16,909 nucleotides of DNA from Actinomyces sp. ICM47 (GTDB taxonomy: Bacteria; Actinomycetota; Actinomycetes; Actinomycetales; Actinomycetaceae). Under the pieces are notes generated by a model. It made no database searches. It was not told the origin of the DNA and saw only the letters and a list, made by a program, of their open reading frames with translations. A program made the translations under genes and the position numbers. This document shows positions 6,833 through 13,828 of the stretch, piece after piece; within the stretch, counting starts at the first letter, position 1, and each line of letters starts with the position of its first letter. The stretch spans positions 1 to 16,909 of the forward strand of contig NZ_ALCA01000074.1 in assembly GCF_000278725.1 (NCBI RefSeq), in the 5' to 3' direction.

Positions 6833-7471
6833 ATGACAAAAACCAGCGCGCAGATCGTCGTTATTGACGACCACCGCGTCGTCGGCCTCGGCGTGAAGGC
6901 CGCATTCGAAGATCATGGTGCCGACGCATCCATTAGCTGGGCACCAACCGTCCGCGAAGCGTGGTGGAAGCGCGGGCAGGTCGCCATCCTCGACCTGCGC
7001 CTCGCCGACGGCTCTGCCCCCGACAAGAACATCGCGTACATCAACGGATACGGGATCCCCGTCGTCGTCTACACCTCCGGTGACGACCCCTACCTGGTGC
7101 GACGCGCGATCGCCGGCGGGGCCCTATCCATCATCCGCAAGACCGCGCCCCCCGACGACCTCGTCGAGGCCGTCCTCGCCGCCGCCGAAGGCATCACCTT
7201 TCCGACCCCGGATTGGGCCGCCGCACTCGACGCCGACGAAGACTTCGTCGCCGAACACCTCTCAGACCTCGAGGCGCACATCCTCGCCCACTACGCCTCC
7301 GGTGCGAGTTCCGCCTCCGTGGCGCGTGCCCTCAGCGTCTCCAAAAACACCGTCAACACCTACATCGCCCGAATCCGCGACAAATACAGGGAATCGGGAC
7401 GCCCCGCCGAATCCCGCGTCGATCTCTTCCGACGCGCGGCTGAAGACGGCCTCGTCAGCTACTACGACTAA
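6833..7471 (+). CDS. Two-component response regulator, LuxR/NarL type
   Basis: A 212-residue DNA-binding response regulator. The receiver domain (about 5-118) has the acidic pair Asp12-Asp13, phosphoacceptor Asp54 in VAILDLRLADG, the switch Thr81/Ser82 in VVVYTSGDD and conserved Lys103. A LuxR-type helix-turn-helix occupies about 143-203 (LSDLEAHILAHYASG, then SVARALSVSKNTVNTYIARI, where SKNTVNTY is the recognition helix). The ATG at 6833 has a strong GGGGGAGG site 4 nt upstream. The stop overlaps the start of the sensor kinase by one base (TAATG), so the pair is a cognate, coupled system. No target or signal can be named. Its position after the zinc operon raises, but does not show, a link with metal homeostasis. 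Confidence 0.9.
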   Translation: MTKTSAQIVVIDDHRVVGLGVKAAFEDHGADASISWAPTVREAWWKRGQVAILDLRLADGSAPDKNIAYINGYGIPVVVYTSGDDPYLVRRAIAGGALSIIRKTAPPDDLVEAVLAAAEGITFPTPDWAAALDADEDFVAEHLSDLEAHILAHYASGASSASVARALSVSKNTVNTYIARIRDKYRESGRPAESRVDLFRRAAEDGLVSYYD

Positions 7472-9864
7472 TGCACCCGCGCGACCTCGGCCCCTATGCG
7501 CTGCACATGCAGCGCCTCATCGTCCTCGCCGCCGTCTGCGCCGCCGTCTGCACCACGATCCTCAGCGGACCCCAGCTGATCCCCGCCTCGGCCTCACCGT
7601 CCGACCTGGCGCAATGGGTGTTCTACTCACCGAACCTAATTCTTCCGCTCTGCGCCGGAGCGTGCGCGCTCTCCGCGATCATCAAGGCGGTAACCGCACG
7701 CAGACACACGTACATGTGGACCGATACCGGCTGGTTCATCCTCACGCGCCTCTACCTCGCGTGCTACCTGGCGCTCATCGTCGCGTGCGCGATCCTGCCA
7801 GCCATGCACCTCGGCTCCCCGGTGCCCCCAGTTTATGTCCACGCCATCGCCTCCGACACGAACCCGATCCTGGCGCTCTACCCACTCGCCGCGATCAGCA
7901 GCATCGCAGTCCTGCGCGGACGCTACACGGCCGCCTACCTCAGCGTCATTGCTCCACTGCAGATCATCGCCATGATGAGTGCCAACCCCGACAACAAACT
8001 ACTCGAAACATCGGTCGGCCCCCTCTACTTCCTGCTCGTCGCCATGGCCAACGCGGGAATGCTCGAATGGACCCTCATGATCGTGCGCGGCCTCGACCAG
8101 ACCCGCAGCAACGCACGCAACGCCGAGCGTGCGCTCGCGGGAGAACGCGCCCAGGGGCGCGCACGGGCACGTAGCAACGGTCTCATCCACGACTATGTGC
8201 TCTCGGCCCTGATTCTCGCGTGTCAACGAGGCATCGACAATAGTGAGGTACGCGCGGCAGCCCACTCCGCGCTGTGCGCCCTCGTCCCCGACCCACCCTC
8301 CAACGGGTTCATGGACGCCGCGCAGACGCGAGGGGCCTTCGAAGCCCTCGTACACCCTCAGCAGTCGCGCTGGAAGGTCACATGTCACCTTCCCGCTCAA
8401 GGCTGGCAGATCCCCGCCCAGGTGGGCACCGCTCTCGTCTCCGCGACCCATGAGGCGCTCAACAACGTTCGTCTCCACGCAGGATCTGACACCTCGGACC
8501 CGACCCAGCCTGCGCGCTGCCGTGTCGTCGTCTCAGCCGAGGCGGACTCCATACGCGTGACGATCACCGACACGGGACAGGGCTTCGACCTCGAACACCC
8601 CACCGAGGGACGTCACGGCGTCCGCCGCTCCATCGTCAATCGGATGGAGTCGGTCAGGGGACACGCAACCCTGGTCTCGCAACCCGGCGGAGGGACGTGC
8701 GTGACCCTGGAATGGCACGACCCCCAGAGTCGACGCTTCAGGCCGCGGCAGGCGATTCGCTCCGCCTTCGCCTGGCGGCCACACGCAGGCGCGAACGACA
8801 AAGACCCGTCGCGCACCGCGTGGGATTCGCAGGTCCGCGCGGCCGCAGAGTCGCGCGGCGCGCGGCTGCTTGTTCTGGTCGGCGTTGTGTTTCATAGCTA
8901 TATGGTGGCGATCGAATTCAGTCACGGGGCCTACTCACATAGGGGTCCCGTCATCCTCTCCCTCGCTATCATGGCGGTCGCAGGAACCCTGTTGGTGGCA
9001 CCGTGGCCCGACCGCGTGCCCCCGAAGCTCGTGACGTGGGGGAGTGCTGCTGTGATCGGCATTTCCAACTTGCTGACGCTCGTCCCGATTCGGGGCGCGT
9101 CGGAATGGCCAGGCTGGTCCGGGTGGAGCGCGGGCGCATCGATGTTCCTTGCCGCGCTGCTCCTCCTGCGTCAGCGCATGGCCGAGGCCGTCGTTGGTTG
9201 CGTTGGCCTGGTGGCCGCGGTCGCCGCCTGGGCCGCGCTCTCGGGGAGGTCGCCCGGCCTCGTCTTTACCTTCACGATCGGCCACATCATTATGTTCATC
9301 TTCTGGTTCGCTCTCGTGTCATGGTCGGGTACTGCGACCTCCGCGATTGAGCGATCCCTCAAAGCTGAGGAGCAGGCGCGCCTGGAGAGGGAACTGCAGG
9401 TGAGCATTAATTCGGCCATGGCGGTCAAGCTCGCCGATGTGTCTGTTCGCGTGCGGGGGACCCTCGAAGCGCTCCGAGACGAGGAAGTGACGCCTGAGAT
9501 CGTCATGGAGGCGCGTCTGCTCGAGGCGGAGCTGCGCGACGAGATCCGCGCTCCCTTCTTTACCGGGACCGCCGTCGTGGAGGCGGCGCGTCGCGCGCGA
9601 GGACGAGGGGTCGAGGTCCTTCTGCTTGATGACCGCGGCAACGGGGACCGTGGGGAGGATAAGGAGAATGAGGCCCGGCTGCGTGACCTCATCGTGACGC
9701 GGGCAACCACCGCACTTGACGAGGCCGTGGCCGGGCGCGTCGTCGTGCGTGTCTGTCCCGCTGGCAGACGGTGGGCCGCGACGATCCTCACCGACGCGGG
9801 GCTGGCCGTCGTGGAGGCTGAGGCGAGCACCGTCGAGGCGGGGAAAGGAACTCTTCGCATGTGA
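7471..9864 (+). CDS. Sensor histidine kinase fused to a second kinase-like membrane module
   Basis: A 797-residue membrane protein in two halves. Half one (1-416): about six membrane helices (near 14-33, 55-73, 88-112, 131-149, 152-172, 183-205), a basic coiled segment, the H-box LIHDYVLSALI with probable phosphoacceptor His240, then an ATPase domain with N-box HEALNNVRLHA (328-337), G1 box DTGQGFD (367-373) and a glycine-rich GRHGVRRSI loop (380-388). Half two (about 462-797) repeats the plan: six further helices (464-618), then a coiled-coil, but with no H-box histidine, N-box or G1 box. Its ARLLEAELRDEIRAPF segment and GRGVEVLLLDD resemble C-terminal regions of some actinobacterial sensor proteins. 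Ordinary kinases of this class run about 400 residues, so this looks like a tandem fusion or duplication with one inactive half. The start at 7471 overlaps the regulator stop; no better start exists nearby. Confidence 0.85.
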   Translation: MHPRDLGPYALHMQRLIVLAAVCAAVCTTILSGPQLIPASASPSDLAQWVFYSPNLILPLCAGACALSAIIKAVTARRHTYMWTDTGWFILTRLYLACYLALIVACAILPAMHLGSPVPPVYVHAIASDTNPILALYPLAAISSIAVLRGRYTAAYLSVIAPLQIIAMMSANPDNKLLETSVGPLYFLLVAMANAGMLEWTLMIVRGLDQTRSNARNAERALAGERAQGRARARSNGLIHDYVLSALILACQRGIDNSEVRAAAHSALCALVPDPPSNGFMDAAQTRGAFEALVHPQQSRWKVTCHLPAQGWQIPAQVGTALVSATHEALNNVRLHAGSDTSDPTQPARCRVVVSAEADSIRVTITDTGQGFDLEHPTEGRHGVRRSIVNRMESVRGHATLVSQPGGGTCVTLEWHDPQSRRFRPRQAIRSAFAWRPHAGANDKDPSRTAWDSQVRAAAESRGARLLVLVGVVFHSYMVAIEFSHGAYSHRGPVILSLAIMAVAGTLLVAPWPDRVPPKLVTWGSAAVIGISNLLTLVPIRGASEWPGWSGWSAGASMFLAALLLLRQRMAEAVVGCVGLVAAVAAWAALSGRSPGLVFTFTIGHIIMFIFWFALVSWSGTATSAIERSLKAEEQARLERELQVSINSAMAVKLADVSVRVRGTLEALRDEEVTPEIVMEARLLEAELRDEIRAPFFTGTAVVEAARRARGRGVEVLLLDDRGNGDRGEDKENEARLRDLIVTRATTALDEAVAGRVVVRVCPAGRRWAATILTDAGLAVVEAEASTVEAGKGTLRM

Positions 9865-9905
9865 GGGTGCAGGGGTGGGGTTCGGCGTGTCGTGGCCGTG
9901 TAGGG

Positions 9906-9960
9906 GTCGTGGTCTTTCGATGATAGAGATTCCTACACCGTCCATCTGAAAGACCTCGAC
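9906..9960. terminator. Long imperfect hairpin after the sensor kinase
   Basis: GTCG-t-GGTCTTTC-GATG on the left (9906-9922) pairs with CATC-t-GAAAGACC-t-CGAC on the right (9943-9960): sixteen pairs with one mismatch and one bulge around a 20-nt loop. It begins 41 bp after the kinase stop. There is no T tract, so it is not a classical intrinsic terminator; it could be a processing or stability hairpin, or a regulatory site. Confidence 0.4.
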
Positions 9961-10099
9961 ACGTCCAATTCTGCCTTCTCGCGCCACGTCAGCCCTTGGG
10001 AGTGCTTGGCTCTCCCCTTGTACAACTTCTCGTACAGTCCTGCGCTCTCGAGTGAACCCGCGTCGTGCGTGCACCGGAAAGCAGTGAGACGATACCGGC

Positions 10100-11017
10100 A
10101 TGGAAGCCGCGACCGACCAGAACCATCCCGCCGAACCCGCCCAGGCCTCGTCCCCGACGACCCACGGCGGGCGCGGACCCCAGTCCTACCGGCAGGATCC
10201 CGGTTCCATCCTGCTGGTCGCCACCCCCATCGGTGACGTGCGCGACGCGTCCCCGCGCGTCGTCGAAGCCTTGCAAGGGGCAGACATCGTCGCCGCCGAG
10301 GACACGCGCCGGGCCCGGGCCCTGGCCTCGCGCCTGGGTATCAAGCTGGGCGGTCGCCTGATCGCCCTGCACGACCACAACGAGGCCGAGAAGGCCGCGA
10401 GCATCGTCGAGGCGGCCAGGGGAGGGGCGCGCGTCGTCTTCGTGTCCGACGCGGGCATGCCCACCGTCTCCGACCCGGGATTCCGCCTGGCGTGCGCCGC
10501 CATCGACGCGGGCGTCCCGCTGTCCGTCCTGCCCGGCCCTTCCGCGCCGCTCGTCGCCCTCGCACTGTCCGGCCTGCCCTCCGACCGCTTCGCCTTCGAG
10601 GGGTTCCTGCCGCGCAAGGACGGGGAAGCCACGCGCTACCTGCAGGACCTAGCTACCGACCCGCACACGCTCATCTTCTTCGAGTCCCCCAGGCGCGCAG
10701 CCGCCACACTCACTCGCATGGCCGAGGTGCTGGGCGGCGACCGCCGCGCAGCCCTGTGCCGCGAACTTACGAAAGACTACGAGGAAGTGCGCCGCGGCAC
10801 GCTCGGGGAACTCGCGGAGGGGGCGGACAGCATCCTCGGTGAAGTGACCATCGTCGTCGCCGGATACGAACGCAGCGCGCGCGCAGAAGACCACGTCGGC
10901 GCGGTCCTCGCGCTCGCGGCTGAGGGCATGCGCCTGAAAGACGCCGCCGCCGAGGTTGCCGCCGCAACGGGCGCGCGCAAGAACGACCTCTACAAGGCGG
11001 CCCTCGCCGCGAAGTGA
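10100..11017 (+). CDS. rsmI: 16S rRNA (cytidine(1402)-2'-O)-methyltransferase
   Basis: A 305-residue member of the tetrapyrrole-methylase-fold family that uses S-adenosylmethionine to 2'-O-methylate C1402 in the decoding centre of 16S rRNA. RsmI hallmarks appear in order: ILLVATPIGDVRD (38-49; TPIGN in most homologues, Asp here), AAEDTRRARAL (65-75), HDHNE (91-95), VSDAGMPTVSDPG (115-127), LPGPSAPLVALALSGLP (144-160), FEGFLPRK, FFESPRR and CRELTKDYEE. The fold begins at about residue 35; the first 34 residues are a Pro/Gln/Ser-rich extension absent from most homologues. ATG 10100 is the only ATG ahead of the fold but has no good ribosome-binding site, so the true start is somewhat uncertain. 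The gene is divergent from, though now distant from, pmt. Confidence 0.93.
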   Translation: MEAATDQNHPAEPAQASSPTTHGGRGPQSYRQDPGSILLVATPIGDVRDASPRVVEALQGADIVAAEDTRRARALASRLGIKLGGRLIALHDHNEAEKAASIVEAARGGARVVFVSDAGMPTVSDPGFRLACAAIDAGVPLSVLPGPSAPLVALALSGLPSDRFAFEGFLPRKDGEATRYLQDLATDPHTLIFFESPRRAAATLTRMAEVLGGDRRAALCRELTKDYEEVRRGTLGELAEGADSILGEVTIVVAGYERSARAEDHVGAVLALAAEGMRLKDAAAEVAAATGARKNDLYKAALAAK

Positions 11018-11055
11018 CGAGGCCCGGGCGTGGATCTGCGATCAGCGTGGCCCAC

Positions 11056-11138
11056 GCGGATAGGTTATCGCCTCGTGGATAGGTTAATAACCTATCCGGA
11101 TGCCCTGTTTCCTATCCGCACGTGCGCAAGCTATCCAC
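11056..11138. repeat. Cluster of five GGATAG/CTATCC elements
   Basis: The hexamer occurs in forward orientation at 11058-11063 and 11077-11082 and in reverse at 11092-11097, 11112-11117 and 11131-11136, spaced 19, 15, 20 and 19 bp. Three copies extend to the 10-mer GGATAGGTTA: 11058-11067, 11077-11086 and, inverted, 11088-11097. The last two form perfect 10-bp arms around one base (11087). A second perfect stem, GCGGATAGG (11056-11064) with CCTATCCGC (11111-11119), encloses the first, giving nested hairpins. The cluster sits in the convergent gap between rsmI and the nicotinamidase, so termination is one possible role; there is no long T tract. Confidence 0.8.
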
Positions 11139-11179
11139 AAGCGTGCGCCTACCGGCTGCGATGCGGCAGCACCCGAGTC

Positions 11180-11737
11180 TCAGACGAGCAAGACGCCCTC
11201 CGTCATCATCCACTCGCGGGCCGATGCGCCCAGCTCCTCGGAGACGGGGGCAGTCAGCTCGCGCAGGACACGCGTGGGGAATCCGGCGCGGACAGCGTCC
11301 ACGGCCGTGCATGCGACGCAGTGCGACTCGGCCAGGCCCACGACATCAACCTCGGTGACGCCGGCGGCGCGCAGCGCCTCCTCCAGCGTCTTGCCGTCCT
11401 CGGTCGTTCCCTCGAAGCCTGAGTAAGCGGCCTCGTACTGGCCCTTCTTCACCGTCACGTCCGCGTTCACGTTCGCGAGCGCCGGATGCAGCTCGGCCTC
11501 GTCCGTGCCCGCCACGCCGTGCGGGGGCCACGTGTCCACGAAATCCGGCGTCTCGGAGAAGTGCGCGCCCGGATCGATGTGCCAATCCTGCGTCGTCACG
11601 ATCAGCTGGTAGTCCCCGCGGTGGGCCTCCACGTAGGCGGCTACGGCCTCCGCGACCGCGTTGCCTCCCGTCACCGGGAGGGCACCGCCCTCGCAGAACG
11701 TAGGCTGAACATCGACGATAATGAGCGCGCGGGTCAT
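11180..11737 (-). CDS. pncA: Nicotinamidase / isochorismatase-family hydrolase
   Basis: A 185-residue cytosolic cysteine hydrolase predicted to convert nicotinamide to nicotinate plus ammonia for NAD salvage. The catalytic triad is visible: Asp9 in ALIIVDVQ, a Lys in VTVKKGQY (97 or 98) and Cys140 in GLAESHCVACTAVDAVRAGF. The metal site TTQDWHIDPGAHF supplies Asp51, His53 and His59, the arrangement of nicotinamidases rather than generic isochorismatases; KGQYEAAYSGFEG is also PncA-like. The ATG at 11737 is chosen because a strong GGAGGAAA lies 2 nt before it (complement of 11740-11747) and the family motif begins at once; an in-frame upstream extension to 11779 would add 14 residues. It is convergent with rsmI and divergent from metG. 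A candidate -10, TATCCT (complement of 11767-11772), lies upstream. If it is not a nicotinamidase, a related amidohydrolase is the alternative. Confidence 0.85.
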   Translation of the reverse strand: MTRALIIVDVQPTFCEGGALPVTGGNAVAEAVAAYVEAHRGDYQLIVTTQDWHIDPGAHFSETPDFVDTWPPHGVAGTDEAELHPALANVNADVTVKKGQYEAAYSGFEGTTEDGKTLEEALRAAGVTEVDVVGLAESHCVACTAVDAVRAGFPTRVLRELTAPVSEELGASAREWMMTEGVLLV

Positions 11738-11767
11738 GTTTCCTCCATGAATGTGGCGTTTTCGCCA

Positions 11768-11809
11768 GGATAGCACCACGGTGACTTCCTTCGGAGGGCG
11801 TGGCTATCC
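11768..11809. repeat. Inverted GGATAGC/GCTATCC pair between pncA and metG
   Basis: GGATAGC (11768-11774) and GCTATCC (11803-11809) are perfect 7-bp inverted copies 35 bp apart. The left copy overlaps the candidate -10 of pncA. The core hexamer is the one clustered downstream of pncA at 11056-11138. Confidence 0.5.
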
Positions 11810-11851
11810 CGCAACAAGCCGCCAATTCCCCCCTTCGAGCGTGCCAGGCAG

Positions 11852-11857
11852 TATTGT
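11852..11857 (+). promoter_or_regulatory. Candidate -10 element for leaderless metG transcript
   Basis: TATTGT fits TAnnnT and ends 8 nt before the metG ATG. As no Shine-Dalgarno precedes that ATG, a leaderless mRNA is likely. No clear -35 hexamer is visible. Confidence 0.4.
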
Positions 11858-11865
11858 TAGTGACT

Positions 11866-13707
11866 ATGAGTCGTATTCTGTCCGCCGTCGCATGGCCCTA
11901 CGCCAACGGCCCCCGTCATATTGGCCACGTAGCGGGATTCGGTGTCCCCTCCGACGTTTTCTCCCGGTACATGCGAATGGCCGGGCACGACGTGCTCATG
12001 GTGTCCGGCACCGACGAGCACGGCACGCCGATCCTGGTGGCCGCCGACGGCGCGGGCATGAGCGCTCGCGAACTCGCGGATCAGAACAACCGCCTCATCG
12101 TCGAGGACCTCGTGGCCCTCGGCCTGTCCTATGACCTGTTCACCCGCACGACCGCCGGCAACCACTACCGCGTCGTCCAGGACATGTTCGCCACCGTGCG
12201 TGACAACGGCTACATGATCGAGCAGGTCACGCGAGCCGCCATCTCCCCGTCCACTGGCCGCACTCTGCCCGACCGCTACATCGAGGGCACCTGCCCGATC
12301 TGTGGTGCCGAGGGGGCGCGCGGCGACCAGTGCGACAACTGCGGCAACCAGATGGACCCGACCGAGCTCATCAACCCGCACTCGCGCATCAACGGTGAGA
12401 CCCCTAACTTCGTGGAGTCCGTCCACTACTTCCTCGACCTGCCCGCCCTGGCCGATGCCCTGTCCGCCTGGCTGGATGAACGCGAGCAGTCGGGCACGTG
12501 GCGTCCCAACGTCATCAAGTTCTCCCAGAACTTCCTGGAAGACATCCGCCCCCGCGCCATGACGCGCGACATCGACTGGGGCATTCCGGTCCCCGGCTGG
12601 GAGGACCAGCCCACCAAGCGTCTGTACGTGTGGTTCGACGCCGTCATCGGCTACCTGAGCGCCTCCATCGAGTGGGCGCGCCGCACCGGCGACCCCGAGG
12701 CGTGGCGCAAGTGGTGGAATGACCCCGAGGCCCTGTCTTACTACTTTATGGGCAAGGACAATATCGTCTTCCACTCCCAGATCTGGCCCGCCGAGCTGCT
12801 CGGCTACAACGGCCAGGGCGCGAAGGGGGGTGCTCCCGGTGACCTGGGCGTCCTGAACCTGCCCACCGAGGTCGTCTCGTCTGAGTTCCTCACCATGGAG
12901 GGCAAGAAGTTCTCCTCCTCGCACGGCATCGTCATCTACGTGCGTGACTTCCTCTCGCGCTACCAGGCCGACGCCCTGCGTTACTTCATCAGCGCGGCCG
13001 GCCCCGAGACCTCGGACTCCGACTTCACGTGGGCCGAGTTCGTGCGCCGCACCAACGGCGAGCTCGTCGCCGGCTGGGGCAACCTGGTCAACCGCACGGC
13101 CTCTATGATCGCCAAGAAGTTCGGCGAGATCCCGGCCCCCGGTGAGCTGCAGGACATCGACCGCGCCCTCCTGGACGCCATCGAGGCCGGTTTCGAGACC
13201 GTCGGCAACCTGATCCGCCACCACCGCCAGAAGGCGGCGCTGTCCGAGGCCATGCGCCTGGTCGGCGAGGCCAACAAGTACGTGACCGACACGGCCCCCT
13301 TCAAACTCAAGGCCCCCGAGGAACGCGAGCGCCTCGCGACCGTGCTGTGGACCCTCGCTCAGGCCGTCGCGGACCTCAACCTCATGCTCTCCCCGTTCCT
13401 GCCTCACGCGGCCAATGACATCGACCGCGTCATGGGCGGCAGCGGCGAGATCGCACCCATGCCTCGTATCGAGGAGGTCGTCGAGCTCGACCCGCAGGTC
13501 CTGCCTGCCGACTTCGAAGGCCGAAGCGGCTACCCGATCATCACGGGCGACTACACGAACGTGCCGACCTGGGAGCGCCACGCGATCACCGTGGGCACTC
13601 CGATTGCCAAGCCCACGCCCGTCTTCGTCAAGCTCGACGAAGCAATCGTCGAGGAGGAGCTTGCCCGCTACGCGGACGCTCACCCCGACGACGTGACGGG
13701 TGCCTGA
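11866..13707 (+). CDS. metG: Methionyl-tRNA synthetase
   Basis: A 613-residue class I synthetase that charges tRNA-Met in the cytosol. The nucleotide-binding fold opens with [13 protein letters not shown], containing HIGH at 18-21. A zinc knuckle in the connective peptide has Cys143, Cys146, Cys156 and Cys159 (CPIC and CDNC). The second catalytic signature is KFSSS (348-352), the MetRS form of KMSKS. A helical anticodon-binding domain follows. The protein stops after a short tail without the C-terminal EMAP-type tRNA-binding domain found in some MetRS. The ATG at 11866 starts [15 protein letters not shown], right for the family; an in-frame upstream extension from 11800 adds unrelated sequence. 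A terminator follows at 13764-13797. Confidence 0.97.
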   Translation: MSRILSAVAWPYANGPRHIGHVAGFGVPSDVFSRYMRMAGHDVLMVSGTDEHGTPILVAADGAGMSARELADQNNRLIVEDLVALGLSYDLFTRTTAGNHYRVVQDMFATVRDNGYMIEQVTRAAISPSTGRTLPDRYIEGTCPICGAEGARGDQCDNCGNQMDPTELINPHSRINGETPNFVESVHYFLDLPALADALSAWLDEREQSGTWRPNVIKFSQNFLEDIRPRAMTRDIDWGIPVPGWEDQPTKRLYVWFDAVIGYLSASIEWARRTGDPEAWRKWWNDPEALSYYFMGKDNIVFHSQIWPAELLGYNGQGAKGGAPGDLGVLNLPTEVVSSEFLTMEGKKFSSSHGIVIYVRDFLSRYQADALRYFISAAGPETSDSDFTWAEFVRRTNGELVAGWGNLVNRTASMIAKKFGEIPAPGELQDIDRALLDAIEAGFETVGNLIRHHRQKAALSEAMRLVGEANKYVTDTAPFKLKAPEERERLATVLWTLAQAVADLNLMLSPFLPHAANDIDRVMGGSGEIAPMPRIEEVVELDPQVLPADFEGRSGYPIITGDYTNVPTWERHAITVGTPIAKPTPVFVKLDEAIVEEELARYADAHPDDVTGA

Positions 13708-13763
13708 TCTGGGTTTTCCTTGAAATATCGCCCTTTGTAACAATTGTGGCGTACGTTTGACAG

Positions 13764-13797
13764 CGCGCGGGCGGGACAGATGTGTCCCGCCCGCGCG
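13764..13797 (+). terminator. metG: Intrinsic-type terminator after metG
   Basis: A perfect 15-bp, almost wholly G/C stem (left arm 13764-13778, right arm 13783-13797) closes a GATG tetraloop; an extra G-T pair can extend it. It is followed only by TTCGTCT, a weak T tract, which is common in high-GC actinobacteria. It ends 31 bp before the scrB ATG, so the scrB promoter must lie in or after it. Confidence 0.85.
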
Positions 13798-13828
13798 TTC
13801 GTCTATGCGAGGATGTTACCTTGTGGTC

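Noticed and set aside
6915..8174. 419-codon plus-strand frame across the regulator-kinase junction
   Set aside because: Pro/Thr/Ser/Arg-rich shadow frame overlapping two genes with clear domains.
11077..11097. IdeR/DtxR box
   Set aside because: The TAGGTTA/TAACCTA halves look similar, but the spacer is one base instead of three, and the site is downstream of two convergent genes rather than at a promoter.
11056..11138. Replication origin or DnaA-box cluster
   Set aside because: Only one of five copies comes within one base of a DnaA box, and no dnaA, dnaN, rep or par gene is nearby.
11857..13743. 628-codon minus-strand open frame antisense to metG
   Set aside because: metG carries all synthetase motifs. 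The antisense frame is a by-product of high GC at third codon positions, with Val/Gly/Arg/Asp-rich composition and no recognisable domain.
13757..13762. Perfect TTGACA as a scrB -35 element
   Set aside because: A -10 at 17-18 bp would fall inside the metG terminator hairpin (ATGTGT/TGTGTC), which does not fit; probably coincidental.
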